DNA of 64,000 nt, from positions 31,178,034 through 31,242,033 of the forward strand of contig JACBWW010000004.1 in NCBI GenBank assembly GCA_020086605.1. The letters run 5' to 3'. The notes below the pieces were generated by a model. That model was not told where the DNA came from and ran no database searches. It worked only from the letters and a program-made list of their open reading frames with translations. Below, one piece after another: positions 40,886 through 61,200 of this stretch. The translations under genes and the position numbers were made by a program. How positions within the stretch are numbered: position 1 is the stretch's first letter; each line of letters opens with the position of its first letter. The DNA is from Lanius collurio (taxonomy: Eukaryota > Chordata > Aves > Passeriformes > Laniidae).

Positions 40886-41519
40886 TGAGACCTGGAACGT
40901 TAGGAAATCTAAGTTTATTGGTTCAGTTCATTAAGGTGCTTAGATTTTTATGGCACGTGTTTTTCTCCATTCATGACAGTGTTGATTCTGGGTTGCAACT
41001 AACTAATATTTATCAAATGTAGAGCTCCTTAGTGGAGCTGGTGGAAACTTTGGTGCTTAATCCATTACAATTGCTTTATCATTTCCGTTTCCATCACCTT
41101 GCCAGTTAGAGTTGTCTCTTATTTTTTTTTCAGCAGTTATTCCCATCTCAGTTTTCTTGGTTGTCTCATTCACTGTTCCCAGTTTCTTCAGTTCTCTCTC
41201 CCCATTCTGTTTCCCTCTTCCCTGCTTTACTGGCCAATAAGTTGCTATTCTTGCCATGTTTCTCTGTTCTTACTGATTCCTAGTCCCAGTTTTTCCCATC
41301 TTTCCTTCCTGCACATTCCTCATTCTGAGTCAGTATTGTAATTTCTTTCCGTGAGTTTCCTTTGAGGATCCTTGCTCCAGCCATTTTGACATCACAGTTT
41401 CAGAAGACTCCCAAATCTTATTCTGTATTTAGATTGTCTACCTTCTTCCTCCTTGCTGCCTGGGCCTGGTGCAGTACTACCTGCTTTTCCTTTTTTTATT
41501 TTTTTTTTTAATAAACTAG

Positions 41520-41752
41520 ACTGCATCTGGCATGGGCTTTAATGACTTGGAAACAGGTGACTCGTTTTGGCAAGAGTGTATGCAGCTGAAAACTCTGCCT
41601 TACGGGCAGTCTCAGAAACCAGAAGTTCTGGGAACCAAGCCCAGGGCAAACAAACTGGAGCATTTTAGCACTGAGGAATTTTTTAATGTTTTTAAAAGGT
41701 GTTGTCACCTGTCTCTGAAAAAACGAGGAAAGAAAGGCAAGGGGAGAAGGAG
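41520..41752 (+). other. Candidate exon upstream of PTGR2, unassigned 74-codon ORF
   Basis: A long pyrimidine tract (CTTTTCCTTTTTTTATTTTT) leads to an acceptor AG at 41518-41519, and a donor-like GGAG followed by GTGAAA ends the segment at 41752, giving a 233-nt exon. It holds a full ORF from ATG 41532 (good context GGCATGG) to TGA 41754-41756 for 74 residues. The start reads MGFNDLETGDSFWQECM and the end is strongly basic (KKRGKKGKGRRR). An internal donor (AAAAG followed by GTGTTG) near 41698 is an alternative end. I recognise no family. It could be an alternative 5' exon of PTGR2 carrying an upstream ORF, or a small unannotated gene. Confidence 0.35.
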
Positions 41753-41756
41753 GTGA

Positions 41757-44418
41757 AACTGGGCAAAAACATACTTGAGACTCCCCTGAAGATGCTTCTG
41801 TAGTGCTGCCTAATCCTCCCGATGTACTCATAGGGTAGATAAGGTGATTGGCATTGAACAATGATGTTAAAAGTTGGAATTTTTACTCTATTTGATTTAA
41901 AGAGTAAAACCAACTCAGATTATTTTTGTTTGGAAAAGCTAAAAATTAATAATATGTGTTGCTTTGTGTTGCCTTTAAGAAAAAATAGTCCAAAACATCC
42001 TGCACACTGGCTCTATGCATGTATTGAAAAGAATTGTGTATATGATACAAATCCCTTTTCTTTCACTTAAAAAAAAATATCCGTTCTCTTTTTCCAAAAC
42101 ACACTCACTTTGCAGTGCTAAAATATGGTGCCTCTACTTATTTTCTTTAGGCAGTTCTGTATTGTATGTAATGTGAGGAAAGTTTGATTCTTATGTTGTT
42201 ATGGTGTTACTGTGACCATTTGCTTGAGCAATGGTGTTGCTGACCTATTTAGGTTCAGTCCTGTTTAGAAGTAAACGTCCATATGCAGTGTTGTATTTGC
42301 TGTGGCAGCTGTCATAGAATGAGTGACAATTGAGTTGCCAGTTTCACTTTTTGTCCACCCACTCACAGTATTTGGAACATCTTCAAATTGAATCAGTACA
42401 CAGGCTTCTCAAACAAAAGCTGTGAAAGCAAACTGGGAAATAAACAGTGGTTTTGTTCCTTCAAAATGTCAGGCATTCAAAGAAGTCTAAACTTACACTG
42501 GATAATTTTTCTACTCTCATCTTTCTATGTTGCTCTGTATTGCTTTGTCTTCCTTTTAATATGTTAATATCTTTGATTTTTTTTCTTTATGAAACTAGGG
42601 CTTTTTTCCTCTGTACAGTCATAGAAAGCAGATATTTCAGGAGTATGTTAGTCACAATAAAAATTATCTTCATCCTCTCTTGTTCAGATTGGGGTTTTGT
42701 GTTTGCATAATACGCATATTTAGTTTGTGGCTAACAAAAATTGAGTCAGCAGTTTTGACTGTACAGCAATTCTGCCTGCTCTGTGTGGTTTATAAACAGA
42801 GGATCAAACCCTCAGCCATGGATATGGATAGTACATATCGAGGAGTGATTTGGCCAGATCTCATGTGAGCTGCCAGATGCTGTTGGTTTATTTTCACTGC
42901 ATTCTTAACTCATTATTTCTGCACAGAGCAGTTTGGTTAGTGGTTATGAACTTTGGCCCAGTTGTGAATGTGTGCAAATCATTTAATAGAGTAGGCTTGT
43001 CCTTTTAAACTGCCCTGGACACATCTGACAGATTATAAAATGCTCATTGTATTAGCAGAAATTCTCAGATGCTGAATTAATTGCTCTGGTGATAACAACT
43101 GTACTATTTGAATGTAATTGTGTTCGGCAGATGTTATCAGGAAGAATTTGGAGTTTTGTTCTGAAAAATATTCTGTAAAACAAATACAGAGTGATGTGCT
43201 GTGATCACACAGGAAGTCTATAGCTGAGTGTGGGGTTGAATCTAACATCTGCCAAAGTTTATTTTAGGCTATCCTTCCTGTTAGGATTTTACATTATTTG
43301 TGTTCTAGAGATTGTATCAGCTGTGTGGGTATAAAGATGGATTCTTATTTTAATTTTTAATTGAAAAGTCCTTAATTTTCAATGCTCGTTTTTGTTTATA
43401 AACAGAAGCTAGTAATTTCATTGAAGTGTGGGGTTTTTTTTTCCTTTTTCTGGTTTTAGACTGTTGTTCTACATTGTTTTGTTCAAAGAACTCTGCAGGT
43501 CACTTACTTGTCAATTATGTGATGCTGTAAAAGACACATTTAAGATTCCTTCCTTGTAGCTCATTTTGTAGCATCCTTAGGTGTTGAAATACTGGAAAGA
43601 AATTAACTTTTGAATAACCCTTTCCAAATAAGTAGCTTTTCAACTGCAAACATAATAAAATGTTAAACCTTGATGTGTTTCTTTAACAAGATACTTGTGT
43701 TTTGAGTCAGCTGTGTGTTTGAGGAGAGGGATGGCAAGGGTTGTGCATCTTTTCTCCTAATAACTTTTAAATTACATTTTTCAGCATTCCAGGCTATAGT
43801 TCTTGATGGTTTGTGAGTGCTGTTATGTAAGCACTGTAGCCGTACAGACAAGATTCTGTATTTTGCAATGCTCAAAGAATAAAGATGTTGGATAAGTGGT
43901 GATGATGTACTCTTTCTAGGTTCATCTTTTAGATTTGCTCCAATTAGCTGTTCTTGTCAGCAAAATAAACATGGCAAAGATGTCAGCTATCATGCTTCAT
44001 TCCTTAATGTCCTTTGTTCATGTGGAGGTTGGTTATTTATGGCTGTCAGCTGAAAAAAGTAGTAACATCTTTATTTTGTATGAGATCTGAAAGCACGTAA
44101 GATCACGGGGCTTTTTTATCAGGTTAATTTCCTCTTAATAACTTTGAGTCTCACAGGTGCAAAATCACAGATTTACAATCCTCTTTTAAAATGTTGAAAC
44201 TCAATGAGAAATTTTTCTGTAGAAGAGATTAAGTGATGATCTCATTCTTTCTCATCTCTAATAGAGAGGCTAATAGAATTAATTGCTTTTTCTTACAAAA
44301 CATCTTATACAACAATGTCTTTTTTCATGTACCTGCAGACTGCTATTTTAGTGTGCCTGGCTGCCTTTTATTGAGTGGCACCCGACTTTGTGTGCAAAGC
44401 TGCCTCTGTGTCTTTTAG
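41757..44418. other. No gene seen (within the putative 5' intron region)
   Basis: A+T-rich DNA without splice-flanked open frames that I can support. Probably intronic if transcription starts at the 39.7-kb CpG island. Confidence 0.4.
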
Positions 44419-44508
44419 GTGGAACAGGGTGTTCTCAGCACAGGAAAGCAAATCAAACGCGTCTCCCACTGCCTGGTAGCGGATGGTGATGGTCTTAGAG
44501 GGAGCTTG
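44419..44508 (+). other. PTGR2: Probable non-coding 5' exon of PTGR2
   Basis: Ninety nucleotides bounded by a good acceptor (GTGTCTTTTAG) and a good donor (AGCTTG followed by GTACGT). It is less A+T-rich than its flanks and lies 278 bp upstream of the next exon. One frame is open through the exon but meets a stop once joined to the 44787 exon. The frame leading into the PTGR2 ATG contains stops here. So it best fits an untranslated exon, included in some or all transcripts. It contains short upstream ATGs (ATGGTGATGG). Confidence 0.5.
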
Positions 44509-44786
44509 GTACGTTACAATTTTCCATCTTTCCAGTAGGTGCTACTGTGACATTGTATAAAATCAGGGCTTCAATAAGATAAACAAGGAAACTCCTTGTT
44601 CACACATTTGTTTATTTTATGCTTGAAGTTGGTTTATATGATTCTTTGATCTTCCTTGGGTGTGGACACTGAAGTTGGTGAGACCCGTATTCCATCCCCA
44701 GTTTCCAGATTACTGAGTACATTGCCCCGTATTCTTTTTTCAGAAAATTTATGTTTCGGGCCTTCAAACAGCATTTTCTTTTGTAG

Positions 44787-44818
44787 AAATCTGGTGTGAA
44801 GTTGCTGCAAAAGCAGAG
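44787..44818 (+). other. PTGR2: 5' UTR part of the first coding exon of PTGR2
   Basis: The acceptor GCATTTTCTTTTGTAG precedes 44787, giving 32 nt of untranslated sequence before ATG 44819. The frame into the ATG is open back to the acceptor but is closed by stops in the preceding candidate exon, so ATG 44819 is the natural start. The peptide start MIIQRVVLNSRPG matches the known start of vertebrate PTGR2. Confidence 0.7.
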
Positions 44819-53556
<8,738 letters not shown>

Positions 53557-53636
53557 AAGTCATTGGTTCGAGAAAATAATTGCATTCTGTCTCTAATAGT
53601 GGTCAAGTTTTTACTTACACTAATTTCCATTTCTTA

Positions 53637-53686
53637 AATAAACTATTAAGTTGTTCTGTATGCAGAGATTTTGGGATGCTAATAAA
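53637..53686 (+). terminator. PTGR2: PTGR2 polyadenylation signals
   Basis: Two AATAAA hexamers lie 81 and 125 nt after the stop codon, at 53637-53642 and 53681-53686. They predict a short 3' UTR ending at about 53660 or 53705. Confidence 0.75.
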
Positions 53687-53809
53687 CTAAATTGAACTGG
53701 AAACAGGAATGCAATCATTTATGCTCGAAATGAGTAATACGTTCTTGACGTGATTTTGACAGTCACCGCCTACAACACTTGCGAATATTTAATGGGTGTT
53801 GTCCCAAGC

Positions 53810-54285
53810 ACAGGCTCATCACCTGGTTGGTGTGTGACAGCATTTCACACACCATGGTGAAGCATTCCTGTTTCTTTATTGTATTCTGTGCAAAGTAGGA
53901 AATTAGGGAGCAACCCACAAAAGTCTGGCTCACCATCATCAAAACTTTACATTATTTACACATTTTAGCAAACAAAGGCATCAGCATTCATTGGTTACAG
54001 TTGACATAGTTTTTTCATTAATTAGTACTCAGAACCTTATTTGCCAGTTCTATTTCTTCCTTCTCATGCTAATTATTCCACATGTGCACTACTTCCCCCA
54101 GTCCATTTGGGGATCTGTTTTGACTTGGTGGTCAGGGGGTTGGTGATTGCAGTCTCCCCTGCCAGGATTACCTTTCCCAGTTACTACTTAGTCCTGAATT
54201 CAGTGCTGAATTCACTCCAGGGGCTCTCATCCAGACAGCCCCTTTATTTTGGGATTGTGTTCCCTTTTCCTTAAAACAAAGGATT
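53810..54285 (-). mobile_element. Diverged LTR-like repeat, copy 1
   Basis: Shares ordered words with the segments at 55845, 57190 and 57990. ACACATTTTAGCAAACAA near 53960 recurs at about 55967, and TCTCCCCTGCCAGGATTACC near 54152 recurs with few changes at about 57390 and 58300. A TTTATTGTATT near 53877 reads as an AATAAA poly-A signal on the - strand, and the layout resembles an LTR in - orientation. Family assignment (ERVL-like) is tentative; borders are approximate. Confidence 0.5.
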
Positions 54286-55844
54286 AGCCATGACTACAAT
54301 TTTCACACTGCAGTTGCTTAATCGTAACTGCCTAGCTATAGCTACTGATTGACAACAAAAAACCTGCAAAGTTTGATTCAAATCTTGAGGGGCTAGATAC
54401 CATCAGGAACAATTTCCAGTAAGTAATTTGTATTCAGCCATGTAGTGTTGGTCATTACTGGTATAGATGTGTACCATTCCCATACTCGCTTGTCTCAGTG
54501 CCCAGGAGCTTCTCTAGGAATTTTTAACTTACTGGTGTAAGTTCTCCCTGACAGTCCAATCTGGCTAATAATTTTAGAATACAAATATTCTTTTTTTTTC
54601 CTAGATAATTGCAATAAAAATTCAATTTCTAGAATTCAAAGTCTCTAGTAACAATGGTATTTCCATTTTACCATACAGAATAAATTTCCACAGATCTGCC
54701 TTGTCCATTTCTCTATATTGTATCATTATATCCCTTGTTTCAGAGGACTTGAAACCTAATTAATTTACAATTCCCTCAGCATGCAACCTGAGACTTCAAA
54801 GATAGTTCATGTGTCAGGTAGTCCTTTTTTACTCTTCTCAATCTTTGCATTCCAGTCTTAAGTGAAGTTTTCTTTTTAGAATTCCTGTTCTAAATTCAGG
54901 TGTATCTTTATAATAATCTCTTGGATTTCACTAGTTTTACTGGTGTTTATACCTCTCCAAGGTAAAAGAAAATCTCAACGCAAAATCTACTGATGACAGA
55001 AGTAGCTTTGCAGACAGTTGACCTTTTGTTCCCTCAGTAACTTCTCTTACTCAGAAATTTTTGGTCTAACAATGCTCTTTTACCATCTCAAGAGGGAACT
55101 TTGTAGGAATGAATCACCATTACCAAGCTGGACTAGCAGAACCCAAGCCAAATGGGACTGATGTGATTAAGTATGTCTTCAAAAGCAAGGAACAGAAAAG
55201 GGAGCAGATAATTATCCTAGGATTTTAGCATTTCACTACTGCACGTAGACATTAGTACATATTTATTTAGGGAATAGGATTGTTCATTACTCATTCTGAT
55301 TAACAGGTGATTGGTTTTGGTTTTTCTTTTTTTGCCTTTGAGAGAAATGCTTCCAAAAAGCCAGGTCAGCTAAACTGTCCCCAGAAGGGGTTATGAGTCA
55401 GTGACTACCTAGGCCAAACTAAATGGAATCCAACCACTAGGAAAAAAACACTATGCAAGAAGATTTTGTGTGCTGTGGAAAGTAAGATGGGTATCAAAAT
55501 TGCTTATATTTTTTGTGAGCAATATGAAAACCAATCCTTTCATTTCCTAGTGCTGAAACTGGCCCTTACTGAAGGAAGCATGCAGTGACAGATACCATAA
55601 ACTTTAAAGAAAAGACACTTGCAGTATAGCATTAGATTGTCTAAAATAATAGTAAATATCTGTATATTTCAAAAGAGGCTTCAGCTATGAACTGTGGTGA
55701 ATTTGTTTTGTATGAACATTAGAAGGCAATCATGACAATAACCATTGTTGTCCATTTTTCAGCTACAAAACTAGGGACTGGTTCACTTTCAGCTGGATTG
55801 TGAATCCAGCTGTTGTGCCTAAAAGCGGGATTTGTCACCCAGTG

Positions 55845-56057
55845 TGCAGTAGGCCAATCTGACACACAGAGCTGAGGTATTTGTTTATTTCATATTTTTG
55901 CAAAGATGGGTTCTGGATGGTAAATCCACAGTTACCACAGCAGTTCTCAAAACTTTATGTGACTTACACATTTTTAGCAAACAAGGAAATCAATGGTCTG
56001 TTGGCTGCAAGTTACCTAATTCTTTTATTAGTTCTGCCATCTGTGGGTTCAATGCAA
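55845..56057 (-). mobile_element. Diverged LTR-like repeat, copy 2a
   Basis: Contains ACACATTTTTAGCAAACAAG and, before it, CTGACACACAGAGCTGAGGT followed by TTTATTTCAT (AATAAA on the - strand). Similar to copy 1 over about 200 bp. A perfect 9-bp inverted repeat (AGCTGGATT/AATCCAGCT) lies just outside at 55791-55811. Confidence 0.45.
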
Positions 56058-56225
56058 GAAGCCAATTCACACACAGAGGAGAGATACTTATTTCATGTCT
56101 GTGTAGAGATGACTGATGGGTGGTGGATCCTCAAAGCCAGCACACCCTTGTGTGCTTGTTTTTATACACTTGGAACAATAAAAAGTTGTCATTTCCCATA
56201 TAGGTAGCCACCCAAAGCTGTATTC
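56058..56225 (-). mobile_element. Diverged LTR-like repeat, copy 2b (tandem to 2a)
   Basis: The start, CCAATTCACACACAGAGGAG, then TTATTTCATG and GGTGGATCC, closely follows the start of copy 2a (CCAATCTGACACACAGAGCT, TTTATTTCAT, TGGTAAATCC). Two copies therefore lie in tandem and the same orientation, by duplication or nested insertion. Confidence 0.45.
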
Positions 56226-57189
56226 AATGACTTTGCTTTTTTAAGTTCTTTTGCCTGTCCTGTACAATGCTTAGTGAATTTTTAACCTTTTCTTGGTACT
56301 TTATTTCAGCACCACTGCAATAGAAGCCAAAATTTTTATGCAGTAAAATAAATTTGGTTATAGTTGGCAAATGAAGACAGAAAGCATCAGGTGAGCTAAA
56401 TTCTATTAATTCCTGCATATTGACATATTAGATAAATAACTGTTGTGAAAGTTGAGCAATACAGGCTTGTGAGGCTTATTAATTGGTGTGTATATTAGAA
56501 TGAAAGGCAGCAGGAAACACAGTGATCCTAGGCACTACTGGAAAGGTGTTGAAGTGTTACTTTCCTTTCCAAAGTAATGAGTAAAAGCCTCAGTCTAATA
56601 TATTTATGTTTCCAGAGATACATGTGTTTGTCCAAAGTTTATTCTTTTCAACAATATTTGCTGAAAAGCTAGTCCAGAGTGAGCTCATCTCTGGCACCAT
56701 GAGTTCACACACCTTCCAGGAGTAATTGTCCTCTAGAAAGTTATTTTTCACAACTGGAATGAAATATGATAAAATAACATTCCCAGCACTATTACTTTTA
56801 CAAGAATTGCTTAGTAATCCACACAAGTCAGGAGTCTATTAAGAGCTGTGATGTGAGGGGTGGTTCAGAGTGAGATCATGCTGAGATACTGATTTCTTAC
56901 CATAATAAAGGCAGCTTGATTGCAGTAGCATTCCTGTAGTTAGGTAAGCTATGGAGGGCAATACAAGTTCTAGCAGCATTAGTCAAATGGTTTTAAGAAA
57001 AAAAGGTAGGGATAAAGTAAACCTCACCCTGATATCCCTGTGTTTATTATTGTCACAAAACTATTTCTCTATTTGTGAATCCTGGTTCATGTTACCCTTT
57101 AAGAATAAACAAAAGCTAAAGGGACAAGATTCTTTAAATCAAGTGCCATCAGTTATAAAACATTGATTTTTTTTTTTCATCTTGTCCTA

Positions 57190-57560
57190 ATTTCTTAATA
57201 TTTGTAATGGTGTGGCTCTTCAGCTGTCATACATTTTGTATTGTGAGAGGTGTCATTTAACAAAGGGTGACAAATAAGCGGTAACAAAAATCCAGTATGC
57301 TTTTGACATCACTTCTCATGGTAATAAGTCGATATGCTCAGTCCTTCTCTTCTTTTGGGTTGCTGGGTTTCCTGAGTTGGTGGTCACAATCTCCCCATGT
57401 CAGAATTACCTTTAGCCAGTCAGAGCTGATTTCAGCACAGTTGCTGATTTGTCTTTATTAATTTCCTCCTTATCTTGGGAGTTCTGCCAGATATTCTTGT
57501 GGCCTGTAAACTCTTCATTCTTTGTGTCCACTATCAGTAGTACATTCTCCCCAAGCTTTG
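57190..57560 (-). mobile_element. Diverged LTR-like repeat, copy 3
   Basis: Carries GTTGGTGGTCACAATCTCCC and CAGAATTACCTTTAGCCAGT, aligning with copies 1 and 4. The poly-A-signal end is not clear, so the copy is partial or its other half lies elsewhere in the cluster. Confidence 0.4.
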
Positions 57561-57989
57561 CTAACTTCCCACTATGACTGAGATCAAGCATGTCAAGTCC
57601 TAAACTTTAAGGAGGCAAGTACTTTTTCTTTTTAACACCTGGGAATCACTTAGAGCTTGCTTGTTAGCTGCTATGTATTTTACGGATTAAATCTTCTTTC
57701 TTGTTGATCAGGCTTGAAAATATACAAATATCAAAGAACATCCTTTCATAGAAAATTACATATTTACATTTTACAACAATAACGCAGGACTTTGTTTCAT
57801 AACCCCTTCTGATTCCCAGTAACTGGGCAAATTGTTAATTATTTCTGTCCCTTGAGATGTCACCATCATAATCAGTCTCTTCCTTTCTATCTCGTTGTTT
57901 TAGTTTCCCTTTATTGCATTCCACGTTCTTTAGGTCAAGCTGTTCTCCTTTTCCCAAAAACAGACCCATACATCTGTTTCTTATCTCCA

Positions 57990-58440
57990 TCAACACAGCT
58001 GGTGGTGTTCCTTAAACAGGGTTCAGTACCTGGTGTACAAAGCCAGTGTCATGCCCAAAGCAAAGGTATTTGGTTTATTTGCACAAATATGGGTGCTAGA
58101 CAGTAATTCACAAAGCCAGCTTGGAACACATGCATATTTATACATTTCAGATTTGCCCCTCTCTCTCTCTAATACTTATTCTACACATATAATACATATT
58201 TTTTATTCATAATTGACTGTCATAATCTTTGCTAACTAGTTCTGCATGTGCATAACTGCTCATCTTTAAAGTCAGTGGGTCTTGAGTCCATGGTCATGAT
58301 CTCCCACTGCCAGAATTACTTTTCCTCTAAGGGTACCATTTCTAAGCCAAGGTAGTTCATCATCTTGTTTACCTTGATTTAAGATGGGCCCCTTAGGACC
58401 TATTGGCTGGGGTCCTTGTTTCTTTGTTCCTTTACTGATC
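57990..58440 (-). mobile_element. Diverged LTR-like repeat, copy 4
   Basis: Has the same order of parts as copy 1: a TTTGGTTTATTTGCACAAAT poly-A-signal region (AATAAA on the - strand), an A+T-rich middle, then GTCCATGGTCATGATCTCCC and CTGCCAGAATTACTTTTCC. A related but weaker segment continues to about 58760. Confidence 0.45.
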
Positions 58441-60234
58441 TTTTCAGGTCATCTTGACTTTCTGGAATAAACCAGCAATTTTTCCATGTACACAGGACAG
58501 CAACTGTTGTAACTCGTACAGTACTGGCAGAACTGGGAAACAAGTACAGTCTTTTATACAGAAAGGTGTCAAGGAAAGAGTCACACAAACACTGACAAAT
58601 AGTCTCTTGTGCTTAATCACTGATTACTATGACAAAATTCCTAATGCACATGTGCAAATCTTGGTCCAGTTCATTATATTATCATTTACACAGAAAAATT
58701 TTCCTGGGGCTGGGTGTCTTTGTGTATTACAGTAATCTAACATAATTCTAAGTTACATTTTCATTCTATCAGCTATCAAGTTACTATTTAACCTTGTGTT
58801 CTATAACAGTTTCTGCTTGAGCCTTTTTGAAAAATTGGTTGTCAACTAAATAAGGATTTATAGTATTCTGGTTCTGGGGCCTCTTCACATGGCATTCCGA
58901 TCCTAAGGACTCCTCACTGCTCCATTACTCCAGCCCCCATTGTTAAGGTTTCAAAACTGACCTATAGCTGCTGGGGACTTTTTGTGAACTTTTATGCATT
59001 TCTAGCTTCATGTGACATCATGACTGCAGTAGGGAAGTTCAGCTACAATCTGTAACAATAAACATTTGCAAAGGGTAATAAAATGTAAACAGTACTGGGC
59101 AGAGACACCTTTTTTTCTTATTTTTGGTTAAGCCAGTCTTCTGCTTTATATGTCTTGTGCATTCCTATTTCCATCCCATCTCTCTTTGTACCTTGAAGTA
59201 TTGCTGTTGTCTGCTCTATATTTAATTTTCTTCCCTTCTGTTTTCTTCCCCTCCATTTTCATCCCTTTCCTGGTTTTTTTTTGGTGTTTTTGTTTGTTTA
59301 TTGTTAGTTCATTTTATTTCTTGTCCTCCTTTTTAGCTTCTTCATTGACAATGAGAAAAACATGGTGTTTTTCATAAAAGCACCTATTAATGTTTGGTGC
59401 TAAGCTGTGTAGCTTAGTGTCAGGATTTTCATGCAAAATGTCAGCAACACCATGAAAAGACCTTGCCAGCCCAGACGTAAATATTACTGCCGTTTATAGT
59501 AGCTGTTGCTACAAAAGCAAAGAGACCTGAGGCAGATGCTTTTCATATAGCCTAATCTCTTTATTCAATATTTTAATGTATTGATTGTAGAAGAAGAAAA
59601 TGCAGGATTACTTAGTCCTGTTTCTAACATTTCTCTTCTGCTATACTACCTTTCTCTTTACTGGCTTCTCTTCATGGTTTTATATCATCCCTAAATAGAT
59701 TGTCAGGGAAGAAAAGATCACAGACAGATGGCATTATCCTGTGATAAGAAATTGTAGCAGCAGCTGGAATAAGCTTCAAAATGAGAAAATACTTTGTTAG
59801 ACAACTCAGAACTCTTTAGGAAAAGCACAGAAAGAAGCAGAAATGAGACAAGATGTTTTGGCCACACCAACACAGAATTTTACAACCAGAAGTATAGATT
59901 CAAAGTAGTAAGATAAAAAGTAGTGAAATTTAGTTTTGCTACAGCACTCTGGTCTGGGTAGTGTAAGAGTGTTGTATGTGCAACAGACCCTATTCTCTGC
60001 AAGACAGCCAGCAGGAACCAAGAAACAAATCTCCAGTGAGGAGAAGTGAGAAAAAGATGACTCCATAAATCTGCAAAATGAGTGCAGAGCAAAGGAGGGA
60101 CAGCTCTATAAATCCCTTAAACAAGGAGATAACACAACACCTGATAAAGCCAAAGAAGAAAGTTGCTTGACTTTTGTGCGAACCTTTAGTCATTAGCACA
60201 GTAAAATACAATCCCGTAAGCCAGTTCCCCCTAG

Positions 60235-60648
60235 AGCACGAGTGGCAAAATAAATGGGTACTGTGCCTTTAAATGAAAGAAAATCTAGAGCCAATGGATG
60301 CAGGGGAAAGCTGCTGTTCCAGGGTTTGGGGTATATAAAAGCAGGTACTGGCACTGCAGGTATGCTGGCTCTGTGGATCCAGCACCCGCTCTGCCCACAC
60401 AGGAAATACCCACTTTGACTCTGTGTCAGTCGGCTTCTTGCACACGGGGTGAGAGAACCCATAGCGGGGACAGCCCCAGAGCCGGATCATCCTGCTGTCC
60501 CCAGCGCGCACCGACCCCTCGATCAGGGACCCCACCAAATCCTCTCCAGTGTCGGGGTGCTGCAACGCCCGAGAGAGGTATTTGAGTAAGGCAAACGGGG
60601 CGGGGGAAGTGTATCAGCTCTCCTGGGCCCCCGGAATTTTCTAGTTTG
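60235..60648 (+). promoter_or_regulatory. CCAAT/TATA promoter-like segment with splice donor, likely retroviral LTR/leader
   Basis: CCAAT (60291-60295) lies 36 bp before a consensus TATA box, TATATAAAA (60332-60340). About 290 nt of G+C-rich sequence with several CpGs follow, then a strong splice donor (TAGTTTG followed by GTAAGT, exon end 60648). This is how a retroviral U3-R-U5-leader looks. An AATAAA lies at about 60249, upstream of the TATA box, and none is clear after it. I could not fix LTR termini or a primer-binding site. A host TATA promoter with a first exon is the alternative. Confidence 0.4.
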
Positions 60649-60677
60649 GTAAGTGCACTTTTGTTCCTTTTTCTTCT

Positions 60678-60738
60678 TAATTAAAAAAAACCAAAACAAA
60701 ACAAAAAACCCAACCAAACAAACAAAAAAAAAACCCAG
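60678..60738. repeat. A-rich low-complexity tract
   Basis: About 60 bp of A runs broken by C (CCAAAACAAAACAAAAAACC and similar), between the promoter-like segment and the gag-like stretch. Confidence 0.85.
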
Positions 60739-60755
60739 CCTCCACATAAGCCCAG

Positions 60756-61200
60756 CATGAATGCTCCGTGTGGGGGCTTAATCAGTGGGTTCAAGTGGTG
60801 CACACTGCAGAGACTACTAGCAATCCCAATCTGAAGGTAGAAGTATTGGGTAGCATTGTATTTAACAATGGGAACGAGTCAATCCACAACCCCCCCACCC
60901 TGCAGCCCTCTAGGATGGATCCTGAAAAGATGGAAGAAGTTTGGGGGCGACACAATAACAAGAGAAAAGACAGAAATATAGTGTAATCGCTTGTGGCCAA
61001 ATTATAAATTGGACAATGGTAAAAGATGGCCACAACTGAGAAGCTTTAAGTATGATACCGTATTACAACTGATGCTGTTTTGCCAATGGGATGGGACACT
61101 GACCTCATCATGCTACAAGGAATAGATCAGGAACGAAAGGCACCAGGGGAACCACAGGCCAACAGAGGAGCATCCAGTTTTCTCTGAAGGGTGGCTCCCA
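60756..61200 (+). pseudogene. Decayed retroviral gag-like stretch
   Basis: The first 77 codons are open, ending in a stop at 60984-60986, and read like a real protein (WGLNQWVQVVHTAETT and MDPEKMEEVWGRH are short visible pieces). Protein-like sequence continues past that stop but is broken by further in-frame stops up to about 61190. The Trp-rich, charged makeup and the place just after an LTR/leader-like segment suggest the start of a gag gene of an old endogenous retrovirus. No pol or env sequence follows. It is not functional. The assignment comes from context and composition, not from a recognised domain. Confidence 0.35.
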
